From Croceimicrobium sp963974215 (GTDB lineage Bacteria; Bacteroidota; Bacteroidia; Flavobacteriales; Schleiferiaceae): a stretch of 64,000 nucleotides of DNA. The stretch is from assembly GCA_963974215.1 (NCBI GenBank), contig CAXBBL010000014.1:26229-90228 (forward strand), given 5' to 3'. The translations under genes and the position numbers were made by a program. Of the stretch, positions 63,947 to 64,000 are shown piece after piece. Numbering within the stretch: position 1 is the first letter of the stretch; every line of letters begins with the position of its first letter. The notes beneath the pieces were generated by a model. That model was not told the DNA's origin, ran no database searches, and saw only the letters and a program-made list of their open reading frames with translations.

Positions 63947-64000
63947 GGGGAGATACTCAAGCGGCCAACGAGGACAGACTGTAAATCTGTTGGTTTCACC
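63947..64000 (+). tRNA. tRNA-Tyr (anticodon GTA), cut by window end
   Basis: The 5' acceptor strand GGGGAGA, D arm and anticodon arm ACAGA-CTGTAAA-TCTGT are present; the variable arm is cut at base 64000. Its position after tRNA-Thr fits the usual Bacteroidota tRNA cluster upstream of tuf. Confidence 0.9.

Overview
The window is a chromosomal segment from a member of the Bacteroidota, most likely order Flavobacteriales (an inference). The evidence is: promoters with the Bacteroidota -7 consensus TAnnTTTG in front of many genes; a short primary sigma factor without region 1.1; type IX secretion signals (PorT and two proteins ending in a YPNP-type sorting domain); TamL- and DUF4254-type genes; and the gene order rpsU - xerC - hpf - tRNA-Thr - tRNA-Tyr, which in this phylum usually leads into tuf-secE-nusG. 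Nothing in the sequence fixes a genus.

Bases 1-3.6 kb are the end of an integrated element: an ArdC-like/zincin/P-loop fusion protein, cut by the left edge, and a tyrosine integrase. The integrase starts 15 bp after the 3' end of ssrA (tmRNA, minus strand, 3632-4030), so ssrA is the attachment site and the chromosome proper starts there. 4.1-7.2 kb holds an alanine/saccharopine dehydrogenase-family gene and a GlsA/GlsB-like acyltransferase pair, probably for aminoacyl lipids. 7.3-13.5 kb is a minus-strand housekeeping block: rpe, rpoD, pnp, rpsO, accD, fbaB. 13.5-17.7 kb holds tamL, a SpoU-type methyltransferase and an EamA transporter. 18-22.6 kb is one 1522-residue type IX cargo protein with alternating Fn3 and MAM-like domains. 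23-26 kb is a FAD oxidoreductase, porT and menG/ubiE.

26.3-36 kb is more accessory: a prohibitin-like lipoprotein, a DUF898-M48 protease operon possibly led by an unannotated small ORF, an outer-membrane barrel, lplA, a sulfotransferase-like protein, a frameshifted small membrane protein, and an AraC regulator with a SnoaL-like protein. 36-39.3 kb is an overlapping operon (aminotransferase, DUF4254, GT9, secreted protein). 41-44.6 kb is a secreted M48 protease with a secreted partner of unknown function. 44.7-49.6 kb is the methylmalonyl-CoA mutase operon with ybaB placed between the mutase and its MeaB chaperone. 49.7-59.7 kb carries a large BNR/sortilin-like protein, a second type IX cargo protein, a DivIC-like protein, an MsbA-like ABC exporter and an AGCS symporter with an added periplasmic domain. 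59.9-64 kb is a HhH protein, acyl-CoA dehydrogenase, rpsU, xerC, hpf and two tRNAs.

The main thing outside the genes is a family of non-coding repeats. A 263-bp element (22631-22893) has about 32-bp imperfect terminal inverted repeats and a long nested hairpin. Its end sequences recur at 35679-35783, 29841-29871 and more weakly at 7171-7198, in each case just after a stop codon in a tail-to-tail intergenic region. A second, unrelated GC-rich palindromic repeat lies at 26089-26241. I see no CRISPR array, no rRNA and no complete insertion sequence.
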